Assembly: GCA_963702105.1 (NCBI GenBank)
Contig: OY969712.1
Location: forward strand, 1,116,001 to 1,180,000
Length of the DNA stretch: 64,000 nucleotides
Direction: 5' to 3'
DNA from: ZC4RG20 sp963702105
GTDB taxonomy: Bacteria > Pseudomonadota > Gammaproteobacteria > Steroidobacterales > Rariloculaceae
Part shown: one piece after another, positions 18,471-27,144 of the stretch
Position numbering within the stretch: the stretch's first letter is position 1
Layout: every line of letters starts with the position of its first letter
Position numbers and translations under genes: made by a program
The notes under the pieces: model-generated
The model's database searches: none
The model's input: the letters and a program-made list of their open reading frames with translations, nothing else
What the model was told of the DNA's origin: nothing

Positions 18471-18485
18471 CATAGACAGTCTATG
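18471..18485. promoter_or_regulatory. Palindrome CATAGAC-A-GTCTATG upstream of second receptor
   Basis: A perfect 7-bp inverted repeat around one central base, 106 bases upstream of the receptor ATG, inside a locally AT-richer 302-base gap (18289-18590). The symmetry and size suit an operator for a dimeric regulator. No regulator gene is adjacent; the role is inference. Confidence 0.5.
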
Positions 18486-18526
18486 TGCAATCTGATATCA
18501 CAATCGGCCAAGGCGCCCGATGAAAA

Positions 18527-18546
18527 GTGTTGTAAAGTCACAACAC
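18527..18546. promoter_or_regulatory. Inverted repeat GTGTTGT-N6-ACAACAC upstream of second receptor
   Basis: A second perfect inverted repeat, 7-bp arms and a 6-base spacer, 45 bases upstream of the ATG at 18591. This is where a repressor would block RNA polymerase or the leader. It differs in sequence from the palindrome at 18471, so two different regulators, or an attenuating RNA hairpin, are possible. Confidence 0.5.
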
Positions 18547-18590
18547 ATTGCGGTTTGTTGTCAATTGACCACCTTTCCAGGAGGGGGCTC

Positions 18591-21500
18591 ATGCATACCG
18601 TACGTCAGGCCGTTTCCGCCGCTCAGGCCGTTGCCGCCGCGCTCCGCGGCGGACAACGCGGTGCTCTATCCCATAGCTCGCTTCATAGCTCGCTTCGCTT
18701 TCTGCTCATCGGGACGGCGGCCGCGGCCGCGCCGCTCTTCGGTTTCGGCGAAACGGCGAACGCCCAACAGCCGCCCGCGCAGCAGGCCGCGAGCCCAGGG
18801 GGCGGCCAGTCCCAATCGCAAGCCAACCAGCCCCAGTCGATCGAGGAGATTACGGTCACGGGCTCGCGCATCCGTCGCAAGACCGACTTCGACTCGCCGA
18901 ATCCGACCACGGTCGTCAACGCTTCCTACCTCAAGAATCTCGGCCTCGTGAATGTCGGCGACGCGGTGCAGCAGCTGCCCGTCAACGTCTCGAACGACAC
19001 GCCGACTACGACCGGCAACGCCAACTTCTTCACGGGCTCGACGATCGCCAACCTGCGCGGCCTGAATCCCTTCTTCGGCAGCCGCACGCTGACGCTCGTA
19101 GACAGCCGCCGCTTCGTGCCGACCAATCAGGGCGACGGGGTCGACCTGAACTTCATACCGTCGATCCTCATCGATCGCGTAGACACGGTCACGGGCGGCG
19201 CTTCGGCGGCCTACGGCTCGGGCGCGATCTCGGGTGTGCAGAACATCTTCATGAACCGCCGCCTCGAGGGCGGCCGGGCGGACGTGGACGGGTACGAGAC
19301 GGGCCACGGCGACGGTCTCGACCGGCACGTCGGCGTGGCGTACGGCCTCGCCTTGGGGAACGACCGCGGGCACTTCGTCGTCGGATACGAGGCGCAGAAC
19401 ACCGACAACATCGATTGCCTCTCCCGGGATTGGTGCCGGAAAAACGAGGAGATGATCACCGGCGGCGACAATACGCCGAGCCGCGTGCTCGCGAGCGACG
19501 TGCACGCTAACCAGATCAGCTCCACCGGTGTTTTCAACAACGGCAATACCATCGCTTCGCATACGACCCAGCAGCTCACGCCCGACGGGCAGCACCTGAC
19601 GACGTTCAACATCGGCCAGGGCTACGAGTACATGAACGGCAGCCTGCAGTCGATCGGTATTCCGCCGTTCCCCGACACGACCGCGTCGTCGCCGTTCAAC
19701 AACGTCGTCGGCGGCGACGGCGTCCCGATCTACGAGTTCACGAACCTGCGCGCCCCGATCGATCGCCGCGTGGCGACGTCGCTGTTCACCTGGAACCTTA
19801 CGGACAGGACCACGATGGACTTCGACCTCTCCTACGGGCGCGTCAAGACGACGAACATCACGCAGGCGCTCACGGACCGGTTCGACGTTATCCATCCCGA
19901 CAACGCCTACCTGACGCCCGAGGTTGCGACGGCCATTGCGCCCGCCGGTCCGACATTCTTCAACAAGGACTGGACGAGCCAGGTGGATTCGCACACGACC
20001 GTGGACACGAAGGTCAAGCGCGCGGTCCTCGGCTTCAACGGGCAGTTCGGAGAATCGAGCTGGACGTGGGAAGGCTACTACACTTACGGCAAGACGAACC
20101 GCGAGCAGCTGGTCTGGGACAATCGTCATTCGAATGCCTACGCCATGGCCGTGGACTCCGTCATGGTCAACGGCAGCCCCATGTGCCGGGTCACGCAGCA
20201 GATCCAGCAGATGGGCGGCAGCCTTACCGATCCCGGCGATCCGAGCGACCCGAATTCCAACTATTACGTCCTGAAGTCGGCCGTCGCGGCCGCCGCGGGG
20301 CCGGGCGGCGCCTATGCGGACGCCGACCCGCGCATCGCGCTCGGCTGCGTGCCGCTGAATCCCTTCGGCACGCAGCCCATCACGACGGCGCAGCACAATT
20401 ACGCCTTCGGTTACCTCGACGAGAACCTAGATTACAAGCAGCAGGTCGCGGCCTGGGATGCGTCGGGAAACATCTGGAAGGGCCTCGGCGATGCGGGGCC
20501 GTTTGCGCTCGCCGCCGGCGTTGAGCTGCGGCAGGAGATCGGCCACAACATCGATTCGGAAAACGACCTCAATACGGGCCAGCCCGTGCCGGCCTGGGTC
20601 CACAGCGATTACCTAATCAACTATGGCGAAACGTTCGCGGGCAAGGTTGACGTAAGCGAGGCGTTCGCGGAGCTCAACGCGCCGCTGCTCGAGGACAAGC
20701 CCGTGGCGAAGCGGCTCGAGTTCAATACGGCGGTGCGCGAGTCGCGTTACCGGAACACGGGCCTCGAAGGCACCACGGGCCAAACCCGCACGCACGATTT
20801 CACTACCTGGAAGATCAGTGGCCTCTGGGACCCGCTCGACTGGCTGCGCGTGCGCGGCAGCCGGTCGCGCGACATGCGCGCGGCGAACTTCCGCGAGCTC
20901 TACTATGAGCAGCAGCTGCGGGCGGGCGGCATCTTCGGGTACTGCGGTCCTGCCGGAAGCTCCCAGAAGGATCCCTGCGACTGGAGTCTCGAGGGCAACG
21001 TCGATCTCAAGCCCGAGCGGGCGGACACCACGACTCTCGGTCTCGTTTTCACGCCGAAGGAGAAGGCGCAAGGTCTACGGTTCGCAGCGGACTACTTCAA
21101 GATCGAGATCAACGACGCGATCCAGCAGGCGAACGTCCGGCGCGTGCTCGACGGCTGCCAGATCAGCCATCTGCAGCAGTTCTGCGATCTCATCGTGCCC
21201 GATTCGGGCGCCGGCCCCTATGCGAGCTACGACCCGAACGGCGCCGCCGGGCGCGGCAGCGGCGTGCAGTCGATCCGCGCGCTGGCGTTCAACGGCAGCG
21301 GCTACTCGTACAAGGGCATCGATTTCACGGGCACCTATCAGCTCGCGCTCGGCGGCGAGAGCAATTTGAACCTGAGGCTGCTGGCGACACACATGCTCGA
21401 GCAGAAGTTCGAAGCGACGCCGGGTGCGCCGTACGTGGACATCGTCGGACAGACGGGCGGGGCCAATTCGTTTCTCTCCGACAATCAGCCGACGGCCGAT

Positions 21501-21866
21501 TGGGTCACGAACCTCTCGGCGACGTGGAACCACAACAACCTCAACGTGACCGGGCAGATGCGCTACGTTTCGTCGGGCGTCATGAACTACTACGGCATTA
21601 CGCCGAGCGACCCGGGCTACGCGAGCGCGGCGCCGCCGCTCGTGACGATGAGCGTCAACCACGTGCCGAGCTATCAGGTCTACACGCTCGCAGGCTCCTA
21701 CACCTTCGACCTCGGCGACAAGACGAGCATGCAGCTGTTCGGCACGATCTTTAACGTGTTCGACAAGAATCCGCCGTTCGCCGATGGGAGCACGGGCGGG
21801 ACGAATCCAGTGTTCTTCGACACGCTGGGGCGCGCTTATCGCGTGGGTTTGCGCTTGACTTTTTGA
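18591..21866 (+). CDS. TonB-dependent receptor
   Basis: A 1091-residue outer-membrane receptor. The ATG at 18591 follows CAGGAGGGGG. The N-terminus is a long signal region (about 60 residues) ending near GETANAQQ. A Gln/Pro-rich stretch leads into EEITVTGSRI, the plug (NLRGLNPFFGSRTLTLVDSR, TGGASAAYGSGAISGVQN) and a large barrel ending in GLRLTF. Substrate unknown. Two palindromes lie upstream and two hairpins downstream, so it is probably its own transcription unit. It differs from the 10.2-kb receptor in sequence and is intact. Confidence 0.95.
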   Translation: MHTVRQAVSAAQAVAAALRGGQRGALSHSSLHSSLRFLLIGTAAAAAPLFGFGETANAQQPPAQQAASPGGGQSQSQANQPQSIEEITVTGSRIRRKTDFDSPNPTTVVNASYLKNLGLVNVGDAVQQLPVNVSNDTPTTTGNANFFTGSTIANLRGLNPFFGSRTLTLVDSRRFVPTNQGDGVDLNFIPSILIDRVDTVTGGASAAYGSGAISGVQNIFMNRRLEGGRADVDGYETGHGDGLDRHVGVAYGLALGNDRGHFVVGYEAQNTDNIDCLSRDWCRKNEEMITGGDNTPSRVLASDVHANQISSTGVFNNGNTIASHTTQQLTPDGQHLTTFNIGQGYEYMNGSLQSIGIPPFPDTTASSPFNNVVGGDGVPIYEFTNLRAPIDRRVATSLFTWNLTDRTTMDFDLSYGRVKTTNITQALTDRFDVIHPDNAYLTPEVATAIAPAGPTFFNKDWTSQVDSHTTVDTKVKRAVLGFNGQFGESSWTWEGYYTYGKTNREQLVWDNRHSNAYAMAVDSVMVNGSPMCRVTQQIQQMGGSLTDPGDPSDPNSNYYVLKSAVAAAAGPGGAYADADPRIALGCVPLNPFGTQPITTAQHNYAFGYLDENLDYKQQVAAWDASGNIWKGLGDAGPFALAAGVELRQEIGHNIDSENDLNTGQPVPAWVHSDYLINYGETFAGKVDVSEAFAELNAPLLEDKPVAKRLEFNTAVRESRYRNTGLEGTTGQTRTHDFTTWKISGLWDPLDWLRVRGSRSRDMRAANFRELYYEQQLRAGGIFGYCGPAGSSQKDPCDWSLEGNVDLKPERADTTTLGLVFTPKEKAQGLRFAADYFKIEINDAIQQANVRRVLDGCQISHLQQFCDLIVPDSGAGPYASYDPNGAAGRGSGVQSIRALAFNGSGYSYKGIDFTGTYQLALGGESNLNLRLLATHMLEQKFEATPGAPYVDIVGQTGGANSFLSDNQPTADWVTNLSATWNHNNLNVTGQMRYVSSGVMNYYGITPSDPGYASAAPPLVTMSVNHVPSYQVYTLAGSYTFDLGDKTSMQLFGTIFNVFDKNPPFADGSTGGTNPVFFDTLGRAYRVGLRLTF

Positions 21867-21874
21867 TCTTTATC

Positions 21875-21889
21875 GGCCCTGAGAGGGCC
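21875..21889 (+). terminator. Short hairpin after second receptor
   Basis: GGCCCT pairs with AGGGCC around GAG, followed by CTTTG. It lies 9 bases after the receptor stop and immediately before a larger hairpin; the two probably act together. Confidence 0.5.
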
Positions 21890-21896
21890 CTTTGTC

Positions 21897-21933
21897 GCGG
21901 GGCCGCGTCGGTTTGGATGCGGCCCCGCTTTCT
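21897..21933 (+). terminator. Rho-independent terminator after second receptor
   Basis: A perfect 10-bp stem GCGGGGCCGC / GCGGCCCCGC with a 12-base loop, followed by TTTCT. It is the main terminator candidate for the receptor transcript. Confidence 0.7.
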
Positions 21934-22064
21934 GTGTACTATCCGCACCCGTCGGGTCCGCAGTTCAGTTGTCCGCTCGCTTTCGTCCACCCTGTGACGC
22001 GGTTCAGGGACAGACGTAGCTGCCTGACAGCACGCTTGTGTCGATCGCTGTGTGGAGGCTCTCA

Positions 22065-22352
22065 ATGGGGAACAAATTCGCTTACATCTCACTGCCTGAC
22101 GTGCGCGGCTCGGACTGTCCGAGCTGCGGCTCCTCGGCCGTGAGGCTGGACCCGATGGATTCTATCAGCGTAGACCAAGGCCGCGACCAGCTGGCCGTCT
22201 CGGTGCCCATGATCTGCGTTCAGTGCGGCTCGATCTACTCGGTCGAGATGGCGCCGGTACGCGTGACGGTCACGGGGGACCGGCTCACGCGCGCGGACAT
22301 CGACCAATGCATCGGCGCGCCGACGGGCGAGGTCTTCCGCGGCCTCGATTGA
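22065..22352 (+). CDS. Small zinc-ribbon protein
   Basis: A 95-residue protein from ATG 22065 (GGAGG upstream). Two CxxC pairs (CPSCG near residue 17 and CVQCG near 51) form a likely four-Cys zinc ribbon, with beta-strand sequence between (QLAVSVPMI) and after (YSVEMAPVRVTVTG). No recognised family; small zinc-ribbon proteins often bind nucleic acid or partner proteins. No signal peptide. Confidence 0.6.
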   Translation: MGNKFAYISLPDVRGSDCPSCGSSAVRLDPMDSISVDQGRDQLAVSVPMICVQCGSIYSVEMAPVRVTVTGDRLTRADIDQCIGAPTGEVFRGLD

Positions 22353-22458
22353 GGGGCGCCGAGGGGCGCACCGGCCCCCCGCGCGGCAAAGGGCTCCCCG
22401 GGGAAGGGAAGCCCGCGCTATCATCTGGCCGCAACTCGAACGATTTTCCGGGGGGAAC

Positions 22459-22911
22459 ATGAAAAAAGCCGTGAAACTGGCCGCGGGCGTCTGTGTCGCC
22501 TGGTTGTCGATGAGCGCCGCGCACTCCCACGACTCCCTTTATGCGGCCCGTATCGGCGCAGTGGACGGCGACTCGCTCGCGCGGTTTTACGAGTTCGCCT
22601 TCGGCATGCACGTGGTCCTGCGCCGGGGCCGCGAGATCATGCTGAATTTCGGCGAGACCGACGAAGCGGCCAAGGCCAATAAAGATCCTCTGCTCGTCAT
22701 CATCCACCGCAATACCGATGCCGTGGACGATCCGGTCTCGCATCTGATTTTCTACGTCAGCGATTTTCCGGTCACGGCGCAGGCCATCGAAGCGGCCGGC
22801 GGCTCGATACAACGCGGGCCGATCTTCATCAAGCAGAGCGGCGACACGATCGGCTTCGCCGTCGATCCCGCCGGCAATCAGATGGAGCTCATCGAGCCGC
22901 CGAAGGAGTAA
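22459..22911 (+). CDS. Exported VOC-superfamily (glyoxalase-like) protein
   Basis: A 150-residue protein starting at ATG 22459 just after GGGGG. A signal peptide (VKLAAGVCVAWLSMSAAHS) precedes one glyoxalase/VOC module: SLARFYEFAFGM, HLIFYVSDF with the conserved His, and DPAGNQMELIEPP with the conserved Glu. The first usual metal ligand (a His in the first strand) is replaced (AARIGAVDG), so metal binding may differ. Most VOC enzymes are cytoplasmic, so the signal peptide is unusual. A paralogue with the same layout lies at 61631-62095. Confidence 0.8.
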   Translation: MKKAVKLAAGVCVAWLSMSAAHSHDSLYAARIGAVDGDSLARFYEFAFGMHVVLRRGREIMLNFGETDEAAKANKDPLLVIIHRNTDAVDDPVSHLIFYVSDFPVTAQAIEAAGGSIQRGPIFIKQSGDTIGFAVDPAGNQMELIEPPKE

Positions 22912-22918
22912 GCCAAAT

Positions 22919-22940
22919 AAAAGGGCTCTGGCCCCTTTTT
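22919..22940. terminator. Bidirectional terminator between convergent genes
   Basis: AAAAGGG (22919-22925) pairs with CCCTTTT (22933-22939) with a 7-base loop. It has T-tract character on both strands and lies between the VOC gene (plus) and the DUF4010 gene (minus), overlapping the latter's last base. Confidence 0.75.
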
Positions 22941-24221
22941 CACAGCCAGGCCGCCGCCCCGATGCCGGCGGCCGCGAGCGCGACGAGCGCCAGGGCCGGC
23001 AGCAGCCCGCGCCTGAGGCCCGCGAAGCTCAGCGTGTAGCACGCCTTGAGGACGTTGTTCGAAGAGGCGGCGACGAGCACCGCGATGGCCATCGAGCCGG
23101 GCGGCATACCCTGGACGCCGCCCTGGGCGAGGCTCAGCACGAAGGGATCGATGTCGGTGACCCCGACGAGGGCCGCGAGGCCATAGACGCCGGCGTGGCC
23201 GAAGCGGCTTTTGACCCACTCCGTCGCGAGCGAGATCAACACGAACATCAGCGCGAACACGAGCGCCGTGCTGATCTCCAGCGGGTTGGCCGGCAGACCG
23301 ACGGTCGGGCTCGGGGCCGAACGCCGGCGCGTCGCCCAGCGCCACAGGGCCGTGCCGGCCAGGGCCGCGGCGGCGAGCGCGCCCAGCACGGGGGCCAGCG
23401 TCAGCGCGAGCTTCAGATTGAATGCCGCGATCACGAGTCCGAGCCGCAAATACATGAGTCCCGTCGCGACCACGATCCCGAGCTGCACGTCACGGGCCTC
23501 GGCCGGTTCGCGGGCGCGGCGGGCCAGGACGACCGTCGTCGCCGTCGAGGAGTAGAGGCCCCCGAGCACGGCGGCCGCGAGCACACCGCGCTCCGGCGAG
23601 ACATAGCGCTGGACGAGGTAGCTTGCGTAGGAGAGGGCGCTGACCGCGACGACGGCGAGCCAGAACGTCGTAAGGCGTGAGCGGTGACAGCGCGCTGACC
23701 GGCGCGCGCGGCAGCAGCGGCAGGACGATGCCCGTCAGCACGAGAAACTTGCCCGCCGTGATGATCTCGTAGGCGGGGACCTTGTGGGCCAGGGTATGCA
23801 GGCGCTCGCGCCAACCCAGCAGAAGCACGGTCGTGACCGTGATCGCGGTCGCGAGCCACGCGGGCTGCAGCAGCACGAGCGGCCCGAGCAGATAGGCGAT
23901 GAGGTTGCACAGCGGCACCATGAGCACGCCGCCGTCGTCGAGGCTTCGGCCCGCGTCCCGAAGCTGGCGGACGTAGTAGGCGAACAGCCAGCCGCCGAGC
24001 ACGAGGACGCCCGCGATGAAGGCCAGCAGGAGGTTGGGATCGAGCAGCGTTAGGCCCGCGCCGACGAGCGCGAGCAGCGGGAAGGTCCGAACCCCGCCCG
24101 GCCGCCGCGCCGGCTCCTCGCCGTAGAAGTCCTCGAAGGCGAGCCCGAGGAAGAACGAGAGCCCGAGGACCAGGGCGAACTCGTAGAACGTGACCGTCAT
24201 CTGGGCTGGGTGTTGGACCAT
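22940..24221 (-). CDS. MgtC/DUF4010 family membrane protein, frameshifted near 23665
   Basis: About 426 residues if repaired. The N-terminal frame (ATG 24221) carries the MgtC-like part (ALVLGLSFFLGLAFEDFYG, many membrane helices). It breaks at LTPYDV, and the sequence continues in the next frame as WLAVVAVSALSYASYLVQ through to the DUF4010 part (GGLYSSTATTVVLARRA, VGVTDIDPFVLSLAQ). The disruption is GACGTTC on the coding strand (plus-strand 23663-23669). Removing one T restores GACGTC and the reading frame. The family is membrane-embedded with unclear function. The gene converges on the VOC gene with a shared terminator. Confidence 0.8.
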
Positions 24222-24494
24222 CTTCTTTCGCCGCGGCGCCTGAGCTTCCCGCCGAGCGGAGCGGGGGACGGCCGATATTAGAGCAATGCGGCGTCGGTCG
24301 GCAGTGACGAAATCCGGGGTTGCGGCAACCCCGGGTGGAGGCTCCGATTCGCCGGCGCGGCCGATTCGCTATCATGGGGCGACGGCGACGGCGACGGCGA
24401 CGGCGGCGGCGGCGCCACGCAGCAGCCAGGCGTCACCCAGCCGCCACGCAGCCGGGCCCATTGGCGCGAGCGGTGCCTGCAGGGAGTTTTTTGG

Positions 24495-25103
24495 GTGCGC
24501 TATCCCGTATATCTGAAAGGCGAGCTGACGCCGCTTTCCCGGTGGCTCTGGCTCGTCAAGTGGATCCTCGTGATCCCGCACGTCGTGGTGCTGATCTTTC
24601 TCTGGATCGGCTTCATCGTCGCCTGGGTCGTCGCGCTCGTTGCGATCGTCTTCACGGCTTCCTACCCTAGGGCGCTGTTCGACTTCAACGTCGGTGTGCT
24701 GCGCTGGAGCTGGCGCGTCGGGTTTTACAGCTATCAGGCGATCGGCACGGACCTTTATCCGCCGTTCACGCTGAAATCCGTGCCGTCGTATCCCGCCGAT
24801 CTCGACGTCGACTACCCCGAGAGACTTTCCCGCGGGCTCGCGCTCGTCAAATGGTGGCTGCTGGCCATCCCGCATTACATCGTGGTCGGAATTTTCCAGG
24901 GCGGGGCGGGTCCGCACGTCGGCGGGCTGATCCTCGTCCTGACGGTGTTCGCGGGCGTCGGCCTGCTGTTCACGGGCCGCTACCCGCGCGGCATTTTCGC
25001 CTTTCTCATGGGCATGAACCGCTGGGTCTGGCGAGTGGCGGCCTACGCCGCGCTCATGACGGACCGGTATCCGCCGTTTCGGCTCGATGTCCCGGCAGGG
25101 TAA
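24495..25103 (+). CDS. DUF4389 membrane protein
   Basis: A 202-residue protein from GTG 24495 (GGGAG upstream). It has two homologous halves, each with a hydrophobic segment and the family signature: RWLWLVKWILVIPHVVVLIF, then YPRALFDFNVGVLRWSWRV; and ALVKWWLLAIPHYIVVGIF, then YPRGIFAFLMGMNRWVWRV. Each half ends in a YPPF motif. DUF4389 proteins are integral membrane proteins of unknown function. It is followed 33 bases later by the pyrophosphatase. Confidence 0.85.
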   Translation: MRYPVYLKGELTPLSRWLWLVKWILVIPHVVVLIFLWIGFIVAWVVALVAIVFTASYPRALFDFNVGVLRWSWRVGFYSYQAIGTDLYPPFTLKSVPSYPADLDVDYPERLSRGLALVKWWLLAIPHYIVVGIFQGGAGPHVGGLILVLTVFAGVGLLFTGRYPRGIFAFLMGMNRWVWRVAAYAALMTDRYPPFRLDVPAG

Positions 25104-25136
25104 ACTCGCGGCCCTCACTTCCAGCGAGAGTCGCCA

Positions 25137-25661
25137 ATGCGAATCGAGGCCATAGCGATCGGCAACAACCCCCCGCACGACGTGAACGTCATCGTCGAGG
25201 TCCCGCTGGGCGGTCAGCCGATCAAGTACGAGCTCAACAAGGAGGCCGGAACCCTCGTCGTCGACCGCTTCCTCTATACCTCGATGACGTATCCCGGCAA
25301 TTACGGCTTCGTGCCCCACACCCTCGCGGAGGACGGCGATCCCATCGACGTGCTCGTCTGCAACACGCGGCCGCTCGTGCCGGGGTGCGTAATCAACGTC
25401 GAGCCCATCGGCGTCCTCGTCATGGAGGACGACTCGGGCCGCGACGAGAAGATTCTCGCCGTGCCGTCGCCGCACCTGACTCAGCGCTTCGTAGACATTC
25501 ACGACTACTCCGACATTCCCGAGATCACGTTGAAGCAGATCGAGCACTTCTTTGAGCACTACAAGGATCTCGAGCCGGGGAAGTGGGTGAGGATCGGAGA
25601 CTGGGGCGGCGCAGCGGACGCCCGGCGCGTGATCGAAGAGGCGATCGCCCGCGCCCGCTGA
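25137..25661 (+). CDS. ppa: Inorganic pyrophosphatase
   Basis: A 174-residue family I soluble pyrophosphatase that hydrolyses PPi to two phosphates with Mg2+. Signature residues are visible: substrate-binding KYELNKE, YGFVPHT, the catalytic D-x-D-P-x-D (EDGDPIDVLV) and the later DEKILAV. Length and layout match E. coli Ppa. It sits downstream of the DUF4389 gene. Confidence 0.96.
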   Translation: MRIEAIAIGNNPPHDVNVIVEVPLGGQPIKYELNKEAGTLVVDRFLYTSMTYPGNYGFVPHTLAEDGDPIDVLVCNTRPLVPGCVINVEPIGVLVMEDDSGRDEKILAVPSPHLTQRFVDIHDYSDIPEITLKQIEHFFEHYKDLEPGKWVRIGDWGGAADARRVIEEAIARAR

Positions 25662-25757
25662 GGGGCGAATAGGCTGGAGCAGCCGGCGGGGCGGAGCTGT
25701 GATGCAATTCAGCCCCCCAAGCCTCTGGCCTTGCTAGCCTTGTCCGCGGCCGTAGCC

Positions 25758-26345
25758 ATGAAGAGCCCTATGAGCCACGACGGTACCGTAGAACGCCGGA
25801 ACATCCTCGCGAGGCTGCAGCGTGCGCCCCGCCCGGGTCCGGACGAGCGCGACGCGACGATCGAGCTACTGGAGCGCACGCTCGCGGACGAACGCGAGGC
25901 CGCCGCGGCGCTGCAGAAGGAGTTCGACGCGCTGCGCTTTCGGCTCGAGGTCCTCGAACGCAGCTACGCGAAACAGCTCGCGGAGGCGCGCGAACGCTGC
26001 GCCGCCGCCGAGCGTGCCGTCGCGGATCAGCAGGGCCGCAACGCGACCGTCGAGGAAGAGCTTGCCGCCACGGTGCGCCAGCTGGCCGACGCCAAGGACA
26101 TGGTCGAGCGTTTGTGGGCGAGCGCCGGCTGCGGCCGGCGTCCGCGTCCGAGCGACGCGGACCCGGCCGAGAGCACGATCAATGCGCTGCTCGGGGACGC
26201 GAGCTGGCTCGATCCGAAGGGGCCGCCGCCCGACGCGGAAGGGCCCGTGTACTCGCGCGTCAAGGCCGAGGATGCGGTCCCGGAGAACGAGATGATCGCT
26301 CCCGATCTGGTGTTCCCGGGCGGGGACGAAGAAGAGGACGACTGA
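25758..26345 (+). CDS. Coiled-coil protein with acidic tail
   Basis: About 195 residues from ATG 25758; TTG 25731 and ATG 25770 are alternatives and no strong ribosome-binding site distinguishes them. Residues about 30-120 form a long heptad-like helix rich in Glu, Arg and Ala (ATIELLERTLADEREAAAAL, LRFRLEVLERSYAKQLAEA). The C-terminus is low-complexity and acidic (FPGGDEEEDD). No signal or membrane segment. No family recognised; a structural or partner-binding role is plausible. Confidence 0.65.
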   Translation: MKSPMSHDGTVERRNILARLQRAPRPGPDERDATIELLERTLADEREAAAALQKEFDALRFRLEVLERSYAKQLAEARERCAAAERAVADQQGRNATVEEELAATVRQLADAKDMVERLWASAGCGRRPRPSDADPAESTINALLGDASWLDPKGPPPDAEGPVYSRVKAEDAVPENEMIAPDLVFPGGDEEEDD

Positions 26346-26411
26346 CGCGGCATCCGACGTGCAGGCAGCGGCGGTTCTCCTGATCGGCTACTCCGTATTC
26401 TGCGCGCCCGT

Positions 26412-26475
26412 GCGCTTAAGACATTTTTTATGTTTATCGAATAACATTAAGTTTTATATAGAGATTTACCTAGCA
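26412..26475 (+). promoter_or_regulatory. AT-rich promoter-like stretch before SRPBCC gene
   Basis: A conspicuously AT-rich stretch (for example ACATTTTTTATGTTTATC and TTTTATATAGAG) in otherwise GC-rich DNA, about 160-220 bases upstream of the SRPBCC start. It contains TATATA-like -10 candidates with TTTATC as a possible -35. Likely the promoter region, or a small AT-rich insertion; not resolvable by eye. Confidence 0.35.
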
Positions 26476-26631
26476 GATCGCTGGGTCGAATCTCATGAAT
26501 CCCCTCATCGGACTCCGCATGGCCGCGCAGGCCTCCGTACCGCCGGGGGACCGCTTTCGGTAGAATCGGCCATCCAACAACAATGCGGGACGAAACCCGC
26601 CGGGGCGCAGGCCTCGATCCAGGAGAGACCG

Positions 26632-27129
26632 ATGCAACGCAAAGTATTCGCCGTCCTCGCGCTCGGCGCCGTCGCCGTCGCTCGCGCAGCCTTCGCCGAT
26701 CCCGAGTACAGGACGATCGTCATGGAAGTCGACGTCGCGAAGCCGGCGGCCAAAGTCTGGGCCAAGGTCGGGGGCTACTGCGCCATCGGCCAATGGATGA
26801 AGGTCGACTGCAAGATCACATCTGGCGACGGCGGCATGGGCACGGTCCGGTCCCTCGCCGGCGGCCGCGTCACGGAGATCCTCGTCGGCAAGACGGATCT
26901 TTCCTACGGCTACACGCAGCCCGCGAAGCCCGGCCAGTTTTATAACCTGTATCACGGCTACCTCGAGGCCAAGCCCGTCACGGCCGGCACCTCTAAGCTC
27001 ATCTACACGCTCGTTTACGACGAGTCGGACAAGCCCGATCAGGCTGCGAAGGACGCCGACGCGACGCGCCGCCGATCGATGTTCGAGGGCGCACTGAAGA
27101 ACATGAAGGCGCTGGCCGAAGCGAACTAG
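26632..27129 (+). CDS. Exported SRPBCC-family protein
   Basis: A 165-residue protein. The ATG at 26632 follows AGGAGAG and opens a signal peptide (KVFAVLALGAVAVARAAFA). The mature part has the START/polyketide-cyclase-like layout: strand VMEVDVAKPAAKVWAKVGGY, 'IGQWM', then GGMGTVRSLAGGRVTEIL and a long C-terminal helix. SRPBCC proteins bind hydrophobic ligands; export is uncommon and suggests a periplasmic lipid or aromatic ligand. It converges with the RND pump gene, 15 bases apart. Confidence 0.75.
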   Translation: MQRKVFAVLALGAVAVARAAFADPEYRTIVMEVDVAKPAAKVWAKVGGYCAIGQWMKVDCKITSGDGGMGTVRSLAGGRVTEILVGKTDLSYGYTQPAKPGQFYNLYHGYLEAKPVTAGTSKLIYTLVYDESDKPDQAAKDADATRRRSMFEGALKNMKALAEAN

Positions 27130-27144
27130 CCGATTCGCCCTCTC

